DNA of 64,000 nt from Ignelater luminosus (GCA_011009095.1 VTPC01089970.1:62001-126000); one strand, 5' to 3'. Positions 22,632 to 33,332 are shown, counted from the stretch's first letter. Numbers and translations are program-made. The notes: a model not told the origin generated them from the letters alone.

Positions 22632-24442
22632 GTAAGATTAATTTAACACTTCAATGATTATCCGAATCTTGCTTTAATCGTTTAATTTTTTATTTAAATT
22701 TCATCGTACACCTAAATGATATCAAATTCGTTCTTTTAGAAAATTTAATTCATTAATTTTGGTTTCATAAAATAATTATTTTGTGATATCGGAGATTTTT
22801 ATTTGCATTTCTTTGGTGTTTTAATTTTTCTCTTAGTTTTGAACAATTTGAGATTATTCACCTGGTGTACTTTATGATAACATTTGTGTAAATTTTATAT
22901 TGTTACCTTGGACTTATTTTTGTCAATTTTTACGATTATTTCCTTATTTTTATATGCTTTACAATTTTGTTTATTCATTTAACAATTTTTCTGTCTTTAT
23001 TAATCTATAATTCAAAAACTCAATTAATGTTTTTTTAAAAAGCGGAGATCCTTTTATTAATTTTTTGGTCATAATCTGTTATTAAAGTATTATAACAATT
23101 TTCTATTGCTCACTTATTTAAGTTTAGGAGTAAAATTTTATGTCTAGAAACTTATAACCTTTAGTCCTATTGAAATTGCCAATATTTGCTTTATTTCTAA
23201 AGTGTCAATTTTTTTGTACGAAACTGTTTTATTCTGGTTACTCTAGAAATTATAAATTTATTTGTAAATACAAATCCAACATTTTATTTGATATTTCAAT
23301 ATACGTTGATAGTTAATTACTACCTGGTGTTTTATTGTAAGTATAATCTTTGCCGTCCCGCTCCCAAGTCTACCCACTGGAGTTCAGCTGGCCTAGGAAC
23401 CAGAGATACTAGAAGTTTTTTCATTCATTACAGTAACGCAAGGTTGACGTTACAGAGTTATAACCCAAATACAAACGAACAGTAGAAGAAAGGAGAAAAT
23501 TAAGAAAAAAAAGAAAAAACAAAGTGAATATTACTCAGAAACTAAAGAATTGATTAGAAAGAAGATCAAATAAAAAGACATAAAGCATAGGGAGGTAAAT
23601 ACCACGGGAAAGAAAGAAACAAAATAACAGAAGGCAAAGAACTGATCAAAAAAAAAGAACAAAGTTAATAAAGAAATGTGGGACAGATAACGGAAAAGAG
23701 GAGAAGTAGACGTTGAGTTTAGTTAAAGAATCCTACATCATGAATCTTTTTGAAATTTTAAGTTTGTTCTCTTCCGAGATTTTTTGTTTTTGAACAAATT
23801 TCCGAATTTTTCCTGACCTTTTTACTGAATAAAGATATTTTTAATTTTTATCTTTTTAATTCGCCTCTCTCAAGGTTTTGTTACTAACAAAGAACTGCAT
23901 TAGGCGCTGATCTCAAAATAATTCATTCAAAAAAAATATCAAACTATGGGGTTATTCTGCAGCGATGCATTCATCAAAGAAAAGGTCACATATATTAGAA
24001 ATGTGAATGGTTTTATAAACAGAAGAGCCTTAGTATTCTAATTCCAAATGGAGACTATCACGAGGAAATGAATGCAGATGTGCTTGATTTGAAGAATATT
24101 TCCAAGAAACGATGTCATTTATTCCAAAGAAATATGATGGTAGTAACGGATAAAGCTAATTATCATTCTTAATATTTGGAACGCTTGCCTATGATGGCCT
24201 AGAAGAAATATAAATTACTAAATGGTTCATATCTAAATTATCAATTTAAACTTAATTAAGAAAATCAGCCCATAATCTTTTTTATTTTAGTTTCAGGAAA
24301 AAAACGAGTGCCGTCCTCTGCTTTATTTGATATTACATTACAGAATAAAAATATCCACAGATGTGATTTATGTGAATGTGCGTTTTGCTAACAATTAGAA
24401 CTTTTGTATGCATTTTAATTTGAATTGTTCTTTGGTACGTGC
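22632..24442. other. No gene recognised; includes a purine-rich tract
   Basis: AT-rich sequence. About 23485-23720 is strongly purine-rich on the plus strand (AAAGGAGAAAATTAAGAAAA and similar). Its broken Lys/Arg-rich frames (TKELIRKKIK) are reminiscent of the linker after a LINE endonuclease, but that is weak. Confidence 0.3.
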
Positions 24443-24615
24443 AGGCTAAAACTTAACACGCAGTAAATATCGCATTGCATCCGAAGTTGCACGAGGTCAT
24501 ATCGACTACGTTGAGTAACACGTAAAGTAAAGATCACATGCAACATTTCGTGACGATCGCATCGAAACTTTTACTGCTGCAGTGCAGTGTTTAGTAAACA
24601 AGCATAGAGAGTACA

Positions 24616-24763
24616 ATGGGGGACGATATTTTACAAAACGTAAAATTCGTCAAGGAAGTACAAAAACATGAGTGCATATGGAATTATAATGTAGAAGGTT
24701 ACGGCAATAGAGAAGTAACCACGAAAGCATGGGACATCGTATCCAACGAATGCAACGAGCCGG
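24616..24763 (+). CDS. MADF-BESS domain protein, exon 1
   Basis: First coding exon, 49 codons plus one base. The start ATG (context TACAATGG) is preceded in frame by TAG TAA, so it is the true start. It encodes MGDDILQNVKFVKEVQKHEC and then IWNYNVEGYGNREVTTKAWD; from about residue 9 this is the N-terminal half of a MADF domain, a Myb/SANT-like DNA-binding fold with conserved Trp. It ends CCG G|GTAAGTG, a strong donor; without splicing, a stop follows two codons later. The final G joins GCT... of the exon at 35035, making Ala50 in phase and completing the domain. MADF proteins bind DNA as transcriptional regulators; this role is inferred from the domain. Confidence 0.88.
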
Positions 24764-25879
24764 GTAAGTGAGAGTGATATTGTTTCTCCTACATTATATA
24801 AGGATCTTGTGCTTTTGATTCGGTTACCTTATGCGTTAATTTATTTATCTGTATTGTTGGTCATACTCATAAACACACGAACTTTATTTTTGTCAGCTTC
24901 ATGGGTACTTATTTATTTTGTCGGTCTTCGGTATTGTTTTCGAAAGCACCTACAAGTTCACCTACTATATCTATCTATATCCCTAAAATATTTATAATAG
25001 GATCTCCGATAGCTTTAAATTCTTTAGAGTTACATTTGTTTGCCGTACACAAACCGCTGAAAACGGATACGGAAACTCTTATAAATTGAAATATTACAAT
25101 TTCAATAGACCTGTGTGTAGCCTATTATTATTACCAATAATGAAAAGTCACAAAATTTCAGATTTTTCTCCGTGTGACCTAACTATTCTATTGGTTTATA
25201 TTATTAGTTATAACATTATTATTGTGGATAAACAGCGTCCGTCAATAAAATCTCTGTTACTTCATTTTTAAACATGTAATATACCGTGCGATCCTAAAAA
25301 AACGAAGTCAAACTTAAGCTATGAGTACCACTATGGGCGCCAACAGTAGCAGAAGTCGGAGATCGGACATTCTCTGTTCGGACTTTTTCCTTTCTAATCT
25401 TACTTTGATAACCTTCTTTTTCCAAGATTATCTAGAAAATTCAATCCAGAAAACTTTAGATGGTCTCTTTGAACGCAAGAACAGTAGCATCCTGTTCTGT
25501 TGGACTGCCTTGAGTAAAAAGATGTATCTTCACTCAGATTCAAATAGACACTTTAATCTTCACATATTCGCTTCAGTTTTAGAAACTTTATAGCATTTAT
25601 CTAGTAACTTTCTGTGTTAGTTCATCTACTAATCTTCAGTTCGGGAACTTTCTTCTTATTTGTAGCAATATTGTATGAATTTGACGGTGACTTTCATGAA
25701 CGTCATGTATAAACTGTATTTCAGAGAAGACAGATCCACGTTACACTTTATGTTTATACAGAAAACCTCTATATAACGGGCAGCGCCCGTGCCGAAGAAA
25801 ATGTCCATAATACAGAGAAGAGGTAAGAACTGATGGATTAGAACGTTTTGGTACTTAGAAAATTGTCCTTAATCCATTG

Positions 25880-26360
25880 ATACCACTGAATGTCTGCATA
25901 AGACAACGAGATATGTAGTTTGAGCCCTACGTTATTTATCTGTATAATGAAACAAATGATCAGGAATTTAAAGAATACAAACATCAGTTAGCATATGGGA
26001 GATTTTTGATTCCAGGTGTTAGCATATGCAAACGATGTGGTGTCGCAGTAGAGAAGGAAGACAACATACAATGTCTTCGTTACAAACTTGAAACAACATC
26101 TGAACAATACACCATAAGAATATCAACAGAGAAAATCCAAGTGATGAATCAAATGTGAACTCGTCATAGATAACAAAATCATACATCGGGAAGAAGAACT
26201 TCAGAGGTCATAGCAGCTTCTGAGTAGACTAAAAAGTAAAAATAGTAAATAAGTTCAACAAAAAAGTACATACGTGCTTATTAGAACATGGTATAATAAT
26301 GAGGAACAAAAGAATAGCTGTTACTTTGATAAAACAAGCAACAAAGGAAAACATATCCGA
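25880..26360 (+). pseudogene. RTE-like LINE reverse transcriptase fragment
   Basis: Several plus-strand frames read, in order, CSLSPTLFICIMKQMIRNLK (RT motif with SLSPTLF), then VLAYANDVV (the catalytic box, with YAND in place of the usual YADD), then ISTEKIQVM, and then ITKSYIGKKNFRGHSSF, which resembles the motif after the palm domain. Frameshifts and stops separate the parts. The catalytic Asp change and the breaks make it inactive. It lies in the MADF-BESS intron, in the same sense as the gene. Confidence 0.6.
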
Positions 26361-26865
26361 GGATCCTGGACGGATCGCTTGTTCGAGACGTTTCCAGTAA
26401 GAGGGCCCCCAAAGTGGCCTGCCGTGTCCGGCTAGTTAAAGAAAATCAATTTTTTCGCTTATTTACATGATTTTCCCATTTGTTGCATGCCTTTTCTCTT
26501 CTCTGCCCTTTTGATATTTTTCCGTTAATTTTAACATTTCCGGGATCATATTAATCGTTACAGGAAATCCTTAACCAATAAACCTGGAGAAAACATTTTT
26601 GATGCTGTCTCAACTAGGGCTAGTCGATTATCAATTTCAATAATCAATTACAAAAAAATAATCGATTATTTCGATTAATCGATTAAACTAGTACCTAATT
26701 TATTATGCAGATAACTGACTATGAAATAACTAACTATTAAGAGCTTTACGAACCCTGATAGAAATCACTAACGTGCCATCAAAAAGAAACTCCATCTGCG
26801 TAACCTATGATATGAGAAACTTAAGGTAAGCTAGAGTCAAAATCGACAAAAATACGACAGGCAGC

Positions 26866-27313
26866 TCGACAAGCCCGAACAGCCAGACAAGAACTTACAA
26901 CCCGATAAATTGTTAAACCGATGCCCGGACTGACCTATACCAGAGCCTTAGACCGGGCCGTGCAAAGAGCCGATCGTGCAATCCGTCCTATGGTGCAGTA
27001 CGAAGATCCTCCTCTTCGGTCCTGTATGAGAATAACACCTGTCCGAGTCGGTACGAGAATCCTCCAGTGCGGCTCAGTACGAAGAAAATAGTTTGCTTCG
27101 GATCAGTGCAGAAATAACGGCCCGAAAAGCCCAACCTGACCTGAACCCGAGCTTTGGGCCAGGCCGCGCAAAAACCCGATAAAGAAACCCGTGCTATAAA
27201 GCAGTGCGAAAATCTCTTCTTCGGTTCAGTACAAGAATAATCACATCTGTCCGAGTCAGTACGACAATACTTCGGTGCGGTTCAGTACAAAACTAGTCTG
27301 TCCGAGTCAGTAC
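26866..27313 (+). repeat. GC-rich repeat with about 40-bp internal units (left part, interrupted)
   Basis: Much richer in C and G than its surroundings. It begins with CCCGAC-type words (CAGCTCGACAAGCCCGAAC), then holds repeated units around GTCAGTACGAAAAT and CGGTTCAGTACAAGAATAA at intervals of about 35-45 bp. The same units occur at 37580-37960. At 27313 the array is broken by an AT-rich insert and resumes at 28500. No coding potential is supported. Confidence 0.75.
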
Positions 27314-28499
27314 CAGTGTTGCCAACCTGAGAGATTTATCCCTTAATTAAGGAATATTTAACTACATGGCATGTAGCACGGATATTTTTAAGTTTTACGC
27401 AATAATTAAGTTTTTTATTTTTTTACTAAATCTTAATTAATAAAACCAACACCTTTATTTTCCATTTTATTTTCATTACGCAGATAGCGAAATACATCTG
27501 AGAACATGGCCAACTGTATAACGCATACTTTAATTAACTTCATTTGCTTGCTTTTAACGTATCCGCATGGCCATGGTTTAACATATGGTTTCTTGTGCAA
27601 ACAGAATGCGTGTGAATCATCTAAGTCCAACACACACACAAATTTAAGTACTTAGGTTGTTTTAAGTTCGTTTACTTCGGTTACCGGTTTACATAACCTT
27701 AGCTTTCAGTGTTTTAGTGCTTAGTGTTGTTTGTCAACTACTGATTTAACAGTTAAATATATAAATCTAGTGTTGACATTAGCAAGATTATTATTATTAT
27801 TATTATTTTTATTAAGTTTTTACCAATATTTGTATCAACAATGAATTCTACTAGTAGTAACGATGGAGAAGCGATAGGAGCGCTAGTGGCCTGCACGGAA
27901 CGCGTTTTCTAGTTGGGCCTTTACGTGACCCGAGTTGAAGCTCGGGTTCGGGCCGTTCGGCTTTGTCGGACCATATAAGTCTGTTCGGCGTTGTGGACTT
28001 CTCGGTCCTTCGGGCTTATCGGGTCTGTCGGGCCGTTCGGACCTCTCGGGTAGTCAGGCTTGTCAAACCTTCTGGACGTCTCGGCCCTTCGGGTTTCTCG
28101 GGTCTATCAGGCCGTTTGGATCTCTTGAGCTTGTCTGATCTCTCGGGTCTATCGGGTCATACGGGTCTGTTAGGCTTTTTGGGTTTCTCGGCCCTTCGGG
28201 CTTCTCGGATCTGTCGGTCCGTTCGAAACTGCAGCATTTTGAGACCGTTCGGGCGTTCGGGTCTCCGGCTTGTTGGAGCATTCGAATCTATCGGACCTGT
28301 CAAGCCGATCAAGAAATTACCAGGTTTTTTTCGGGTCGTGCCCCCAGTCGCATCAGGTCTGGAAATCTCGGCCCGTGCAAGGCACGAAGGAGTGAAGTTC
28401 AGCATACAAAAACCATTTATATAAAAAAGGATAATTTTCAAATTAAAGGAAACTTAAGGGATACTTTGTATATTTCTAAGAGAAATTGAACCGTGAGAG
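27314..28499. mobile_element. AT-rich element with CAGTGTTGCCAAC end, itself carrying a GC-rich block
   Basis: Starts CAGTGTTGCCAACCTGAGAG, a typical hAT-like terminus. The right part at 28388-28499 (GTGAAGTTCAGCATA to AATTGAACCGTGAGAG) matches 32094-32212 in reverse orientation, where it ends in CAGTGTTACCAACC. The host GC-rich array (GTCAGTAC before, GTACGAAAAAGATC after) flanks it. The last 13 bases of the right terminus seem lost here. A (TTA)n tract lies near 27790. Confidence 0.6.
27884..28387 (-). repeat. GC-rich repeat block, reverse orientation
   Basis: About 500 bp of CGGGTCT/CGGGCCTT words. The ends TAGTGGCCTGCACGG and (reverse-complemented) TCGTGCCTTGCACGG form an imperfect 15-bp terminal inverted repeat. 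Flanking TAGGAGCG and AAGGAGTG may be a decayed 8-bp target duplication. Plus-strand frames look collagen-like (Gly-Pro-Ser, Gly-Leu-Ser) only because of the short GC repeat; I do not regard them as genes. Confidence 0.6.
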
Positions 28500-28730
28500 G
28501 TACGAAAAAGATCTCGGCTCAGTGCAGTACAACAATCGCCCGGCCGACCCGACAAGTCTGAACGGCCCGAGAATCCCAAATGGTCCGACAGGGCCAAACG
28601 GCTCGATTAACCGGACGTAGTCCCCGAAAATCTCAATAAATTCTTAAACTGAGGCCCGGTCTGATCCAAACCCGAGCTTCGAGCTGGGCCGCGTAAAAGT
28701 TCGACAAAAACCCAGCCCGTGCAAGTCTCT
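28500..28730 (+). repeat. GC-rich repeat (right part)
   Basis: Resumes the array of 26866-27313 with GTACGAAAAAGATCTCGGC, then CCCGAC-type words, then GCCCGGTCTGATCCAAACC and a right end GCCCGTGCAAGTCTCT. This right end matches GTCCGTACAGGCCTCT at 38201 and resembles the hAT-like consensus AGAGCCCTGCACGG when reverse-complemented. Confidence 0.7.
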
Positions 28731-29224
28731 AACGTCGGTGCTTTATTTATTTTTTAAACTAGGTGTTCGTTTAATACTATGGCTTTTAAATTGATAGTAA
28801 ATTAACTAAACTTAAGTTGGTAATGAAAGAGATGTTAACATGCAAAATAAAAATTTACATTGAAAGGAGTTCAAATAAAACAAAATTAATTTTGCAGCTG
28901 TTTTTCATTTGATTTCAGTATTTGTATTTTTCATAAATCAACTTGACTTTGACAGTTGTCATCTTAATTACTGAAGATTAATTAATTACCAATTTTCGTA
29001 GGTGTATCAACGCAAAGAAGATTAACAATATGAAAGAAAAACACGATCATCGTGACCTCTATTGGAAATTTACAAAACTAGTGATCACACTATTGCCACA
29101 ACAGTAAAACATTGTCAGAAACCATACTAAATGTTATAAATCTTCAGATTTGGAGATTTATAGTCAGTTCTGGCAACATTTTGGCGAAATTTAGTGTCAT
29201 CTCTTGTTTGATGGTTTTCTCCTA
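28731..29224. other. Interior of the hAT-like insertion; partly shared with 20.5 kb
   Basis: AT-rich sequence. The last 100 bases (GATTTGGAGATTTATAGTCA, GTTCTGGCAAC) resemble 20480-20600, so the mariner entered an older dispersed repeat. Confidence 0.4.
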
Positions 29225-30517
29225 CGAGGGTGGTCTGAAAAGTTTCCGACCTAACAAAGATACAAGACATTTTTTCTGAAAAATTTTTTTTGTTTTTCAA
29301 CATAGTCTCCTTGTAACTCTACACACTTCTCCCAGCGATGCTCCCATCTCTGTAACCAGTCCAAATAGTACTCGGCATTTTTCTCTGCAAAATAATTGTT
29401 CACGAAGGTGATTGCCTCTTCATTTGACAAAAATCTTTGTCCTCCGAGCGCAATTTTTAGATGAGGGAACAAAAAGAAGTCGCTTGGGGCTAGATCTGGT
29501 GAGTAAGGCGGATGGTCAAGCAGTTCAAACCGTAATTCGTGGATTTTCGCCATGGCAACCGCTGAGGTGTGAGACGGTGCGTTGTCTTGGTGAAACAGGA
29601 TTTTCTTTTTCTGCAAATGTGGCCGTTTTTTCGCAAGTTCTGCCTTCAGCTTGTCAAGTAATGATGCATAGTATGCTCCTGTAATGGTTTTTCCTTTTTG
29701 AAGATAATCGATTAAAATAACTCCATGACTATCCCAAAAAACAGTCGCCATCACTTTTCCAGCCGAAAAAACAGTTTTTGCTTTTTTTGGAGCCGGCTCC
29801 TCCTTTGCAGTCCACTGTTTGGACTGTATTTTTGTTTCGGGCGTATAATGGTGTATCCAAGTTTCATCTACAGTAATTAATCGGCGCCAAAACTCGGATT
29901 TATTTCGCCTAAACTGCGCCAAAAGAGCGTTGGAAATATTCATTCGAACACGTTTTTGGTCTAACGTGATCAAACGCGGCACCCAACGCGCGGACAGCTT
30001 TCTCATGCCTAAATGTTGATTTAATATGTAACAAACACGTTCTTTTGACATGTTCATAACCTCTGCTATCTCTCTCACTTTAATTCGGCGGTCGTCTAGC
30101 ACCATTTGGTGAACTTTGGCGATGTTTTCGTCGGTAGTTGCAGTTTTTGGACGTCCCGAACGTTCATCGTCTCCCAAGCTCTTACGGCCACGTTTAAATT
30201 CAGCAGCCCACAATTTTACTGTGGTAAATGATGGTGCAGAGTCCCCATACACAGAATCCAACTCATCTTTTATTTGCGAAGGCGTATTGCCTTTCAAAAA
30301 CAAATATTTAATGACAGCTCGATACTCGATTTTGTCCATTTTCACAAAAAAACTCACATCAACTCACTCAAACGACTGTTACATAAAAACTGCGCGTCCA
30401 AAATGGCTGAAACTTTGGTGAGTAACTGTCAACAGATGAACAACGAAATTCAGTAGCTTTTATTTACGAGTGCTGCCATCTTCACGTTGAGGTCGGAAAT
30501 TTTTCAGACCACCCTCG
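29225..30517 (-). mobile_element. mariner element, 1293 bp, apparently intact
   Basis: Bounded by TA dinucleotides (29223-29224 and 30518-30519), the target duplication expected of mariner. The terminal inverted repeats are about 28 bp: CGAGGGTGGTCTGAAAAGTT on the left and CGAGGGTGGTCTGAAAAATT (reverse-complemented) on the right, with one difference in the first 28 bases. The single gene inside is uninterrupted. The length fits a full-length mariner, and the near-identical ends and open frame suggest a recent arrival. Confidence 0.95.
29251..30339 (-). CDS. mariner transposase, full length
   Basis: 362-residue transposase that would excise and reinsert the element by cut and paste at TA sites. 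The start is taken at ATG 30339 (MDKIEYRAVIKYLF); the frame is open six codons further up without another ATG. The N-terminal 110 residues hold two helix-turn-helix modules (TPSQIKDELDSVYG; KVREIAEVMNMSKERVCYIL). The linker motif WVPRL is at about 119-123. The DD34D catalytic triad is complete: Asp158 in TVDETWIHHY, Asp252 in HQDNAPSH and Asp287 in YSPDLAPSDFF. The stop codon lies within the left terminal repeat. No frameshift or stop is seen, so activity is possible. It is read against the host MADF-BESS gene. Close relatives of this transposase occur widely in insects, often labelled SETMAR-like. Confidence 0.95.
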   Translation of the reverse strand: MDKIEYRAVIKYLFLKGNTPSQIKDELDSVYGDSAPSFTTVKLWAAEFKRGRKSLGDDERSGRPKTATTDENIAKVHQMVLDDRRIKVREIAEVMNMSKERVCYILNQHLGMRKLSARWVPRLITLDQKRVRMNISNALLAQFRRNKSEFWRRLITVDETWIHHYTPETKIQSKQWTAKEEPAPKKAKTVFSAGKVMATVFWDSHGVILIDYLQKGKTITGAYYASLLDKLKAELAKKRPHLQKKKILFHQDNAPSHTSAVAMAKIHELRFELLDHPPYSPDLAPSDFFLFPHLKIALGGQRFLSNEEAITFVNNYFAEKNAEYYLDWLQRWEHRWEKCVELQGDYVEKQKKFFRKNVLYLC

Positions 30518-31214
30518 TATATTTAGAAACACAGCTCAGAGAAACTCCAGAAAATATGCGAACTAATCCCAATAACAAACGACGTCGACCAACCAGAAAC
30601 ATAATTTTACTTGAGTAAAGTAACTGACAAAAAATTCTTTTTGTTTTAATTGACACTTACGCGTTGGTTATTATTCATCTCCCTTTTAAAAATATATCAA
30701 TAGGCGTAAGTATTTAATTCATCACAGTGGCGTATTTATTGGGGAGGTCCTAAGAGTCGGGACCCTTCAGAGTAGTTCGTAAAAAATAATAATAACAGAA
30801 AAATAATAACAAATATAAAACTGTAGGTAAAAGTATTTTGATTTTTCTTCTTCTTTGTATTTAAGAAACTTTATGTTTAAAAAATTTTTGCTAATAAAAC
30901 AGGTCTCCTCCTAGAAAAGCTTTGTACATATGCCACTAACCCATCAATACTCGACAGAGAGAAAAACTATCAATTAGTTTTGCAACTGAAGGAATAAGAA
31001 AAAATTGTGGTAAATTACGACGTTCTGGGTGCGACTACATAACAACACTTAAAATAGGGAAACTAAAATCAAACAATTGATTAATCGGTTCCTTCAGTAA
31101 CTGCTCAATTCCTCAATTATTTAATTACTGCACGGAATAGCTGATTAACACACATAGAAATAATCGATTATTATGCACAGCCCTAGTCTCAACAATTTTA
31201 TTTTTTGTTTAATT

Positions 31215-31330
31215 CAAGTTCCTTCTTCTCTACTATGAACTTCTCTTCTAAATATTTTATCTGCTTCTGTTGAGCTTCCAGCATTTGAACTTCTTCCTCG
31301 TCTTCTTTTAACTACTCTTCATGTACGTAT
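31215..31330 (-). pseudogene. Short coiled-coil coding fragment, unrecognised
   Basis: On the minus strand, directly beyond the hAT-like insertion, the frame reads LKEDEEEVQMLEAQQKQIKY then LEEKFIVEKKELELNKK and a stop. It is Glu/Lys/Gln-rich with heptad-like Leu spacing. It resembles the tail of Myb/SANT-like accessory proteins of Harbinger-type elements, but it is too short to assign. Upstream codons contain stops. Confidence 0.35.
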
Positions 31331-32093
31331 TGTCCGTTTAAGAGCGCTAATCATCAGTTTAAGAAGTTTCTGAGAGACGCAGACGTTGACTATTCACGTC
31401 AAGAACAGCCTAACCCCGTAGAACAAAAATAATTTGGTATATAATAAAAGGTTACTACAATATATAATACTCAGGAAAGAAAATGTTTAAGATAAGGATA
31501 GAAAAAAGATGTAGGAAGGGTTGCCTATTAGGTTTCAAAAATTTCAATTGTAATCATCACAAAGAAAACGTATATCATAATTACGATAATAATTAGCAGC
31601 CTGCACTAAACTGGAAATAGATTTTTAAGATAAGTAGGATGTTTGTGTTGCATTATTTTTCACCCATAACGTTTACTTCTAACAATAATTCATATTAATT
31701 ATCTAATAGTTTATCAGTTAGTAATTAAGATAGTATACCAGATATTAATAATATACAACAAAGAAAACATAGTTCATCAAATTATTTTGTTATGTTTAAA
31801 AAAACATTGTTTAATTTTATTTTCTTAATTAGTTATGCGTTTTCTCTTAAACGACATTTTAGTATAGGTATTGAGAGGGTATTTTGCCATCTTAAACGTT
31901 TACCTTTCGTTTCTTGCAAGTGCATGTTGTAAGATGAGTATGTACTGCTAACAAGTGATATCAATTTCTTATCAAACGGTACTAAATCTGGCCTATTATT
32001 AAACTGTTTTTAAAAAACCCTCGAAAAAGGGAATTTAGGTAGGGAAACACCTTCTTCTAAAGTGCCTAGCACTGGCCACAAAGCATATAGCGC

Positions 32094-32258
32094 CAGTGTT
32101 ACCAACCTCTCACGGTTCAATTTCTTTCAGAAATAAACAAAATATACCTCAAATTTTCCTTAATTTGAAAATTACCCTTGTTTTATATTTTTATATGCTG
32201 AACTTTACTTCTTAGAGCCCTGCATGGGTCGAAATTTCTCGACCCGGCCCGACTGGGG
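32094..32258 (-). repeat. Second copy of the AT-rich arm joined to a GC-rich block
   Basis: CAGTGTTACCAACCTCTCAC, then an AT-rich arm, then TTTACTTCTTAGAGCCCTGC and GGTCGAAATTTCTCGACCC. In reverse orientation it matches 28330-28499, including the junction between the AT-rich arm and the GC-rich block. Only about 45 bp of GC block remain before another repeat begins at 32259. Confidence 0.7.
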
Positions 32259-32400
32259 ACAAAGGACCCCGCAGAATCCTTATGGGAAATGGTTCCTGGT
32301 CAAAATTGTTGAAACCGTGATAAATGATAGTCCTTATTATGTAGATCAAAAGTGTCAATGGGCACAAGTCCAAAAATTCTAGTTTTCGAATTACAGCCGT
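32259..32400 (+). repeat. Dispersed repeat shared with 55.2 kb
   Basis: AAAGGACCCCGCAGAATCCT, then TATGGG, and ATCAAAAGTGTCAATGGGCA match 55220-55320 (AAAGGACCCCGCACATCCTT). At 55 kb the sequence continues into tandem units; here it does not. The family is unknown to me. Confidence 0.6.
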
Positions 32401-32772
32401 TTGAAGTTGACAATTGGTGCATAAAAATGAGGCTTGAGAACTCATCATTCAAAATATACATAACATTTATATATGTACAATTAAATGGACCCCATCCAAA
32501 TTGGAGTATATTAATATAAATTAATAAATCAAAAGGATTCGGTTTTAAATTCATTCAAAAGTTCAGAAAATCTCATAAAAGTAAAACACGCCGATACTTC
32601 TTAAAACAGTAAGTAAAACAAAAGGTGAACTGTGATTTATTTGGGAGCAGATACAACAAGTATGAAAAATACTATAGAGAAGGTCCATACATAAACCAAC
32701 AAAGCGTCAATGATATTCGGGCTACCTACGAGATATCGTTGGGCAAAACAAACGGTGGAAAAAATATATTTT

Positions 32773-32787
32773 CCCCCCCCCCCCCCC
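32773..32787 (+). repeat. Poly-C tract of 15
   Basis: Homopolymer run in AT-rich DNA; a second C-run lies near 33025. The length is prone to assembly or sequencing error. Confidence 0.9.
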
Positions 32788-33106
32788 GCAAGGCCCGCAA
32801 ACATAATTTCGTGGCCCCTTATTATTTCATGATGTATAATAATATTTAAAAAACACGGCACTTTATACTACCTTGTATTTTTAAATATGCGGTAGTAGGT
32901 ACTTATATAACAAAACAAATGAACTGGATAGTAGAAATTTCGCTTATTCAGACTTTTCTAATTATATGGCTATTTTTATTTCACATCTGTAAACGACTGT
33001 GGGGCCCCCAAATCCTTCGAGCCCCCCCCCCGCACTGCGGGCTTTTGCGTCCACTATTTACGCCACTGGTAACAAATTACCCTCTTAGAAAGTAAAATTA
33101 AAATTT

Positions 33107-33290
33107 ATTACACCTGCGTCAGACCAGTACTACCATATGCTGCAGAAACGAGAGCTGCAATGTCACGGACAAAAAATGAAATGAAAACACTGAGAAACAT
33201 AGTTACCATCAGAACAGACTCAGAAACGACAACATCCAGGACACGATTAAATTGATGAGGTTACGAAGGCGCCACCACTGGATGAACCAC
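33107..33290 (+). pseudogene. RTE-like LINE C-terminal fragment
   Basis: One frame gives VRPVLPYAAETRAAMSRTKN, then EMKTLRNIVTIR. After a shift, another gives NRLRNDNIQDTIKLMRLRRR, then HWMNH. This order (RPVLTYGAET...EMKTLR...R-R-W--H) matches the region after the RT domain of RTE-like elements. It is directly followed by the hAT insertion at 33341. Confidence 0.55.
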
Positions 33291-33332
33291 ACCATACTAA
33301 TAATAGTTAACATTGGCTTCGTTTGCTTTTGA

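Larger units (their letters stand above)
26607..31193. mobile_element. hAT-like insertion, 4571 bp, with perfect 8-bp target duplication GTCTCAAC
   Basis: The direct repeat GTCTCAAC lies at 26607-26614 and again at 31186-31193. Between them the element begins TAGGGCTAGTCGATTAT and ends, reverse-complemented, TAGGGCTGTGCATAATAATC. Subterminal words ATAATCGATTATT occur inside both ends. An 8-bp duplication and TAGGG-type ends fit the hAT superfamily. No hAT transposase of its own was recognised; the inside is taken up by GC-rich repeats, another AT-rich element and a mariner. It may therefore be a nonautonomous carrier that later received insertions. It sits inside the MADF-BESS intron. Confidence 0.8.

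Noticed and set aside
27935..28424. Collagen-like Gly-Pro-Ser/Gly-Leu-Ser frames on both strands
   Set aside because: They are produced by short GC-rich tandem words in every frame, the block is part of a mobile repeat, and there is no start context or splice structure.
30728..33068. CAGTGGCGTATTTATTGGGG and, 2.3 kb later, reverse CAGTGGCGTAAATAGTGG as two ends of one element
   Set aside because: The pair would straddle the well-defined right border of the hAT-like insertion at 31185, and no matching target duplication flanks it. They are more likely ends of separate copies.
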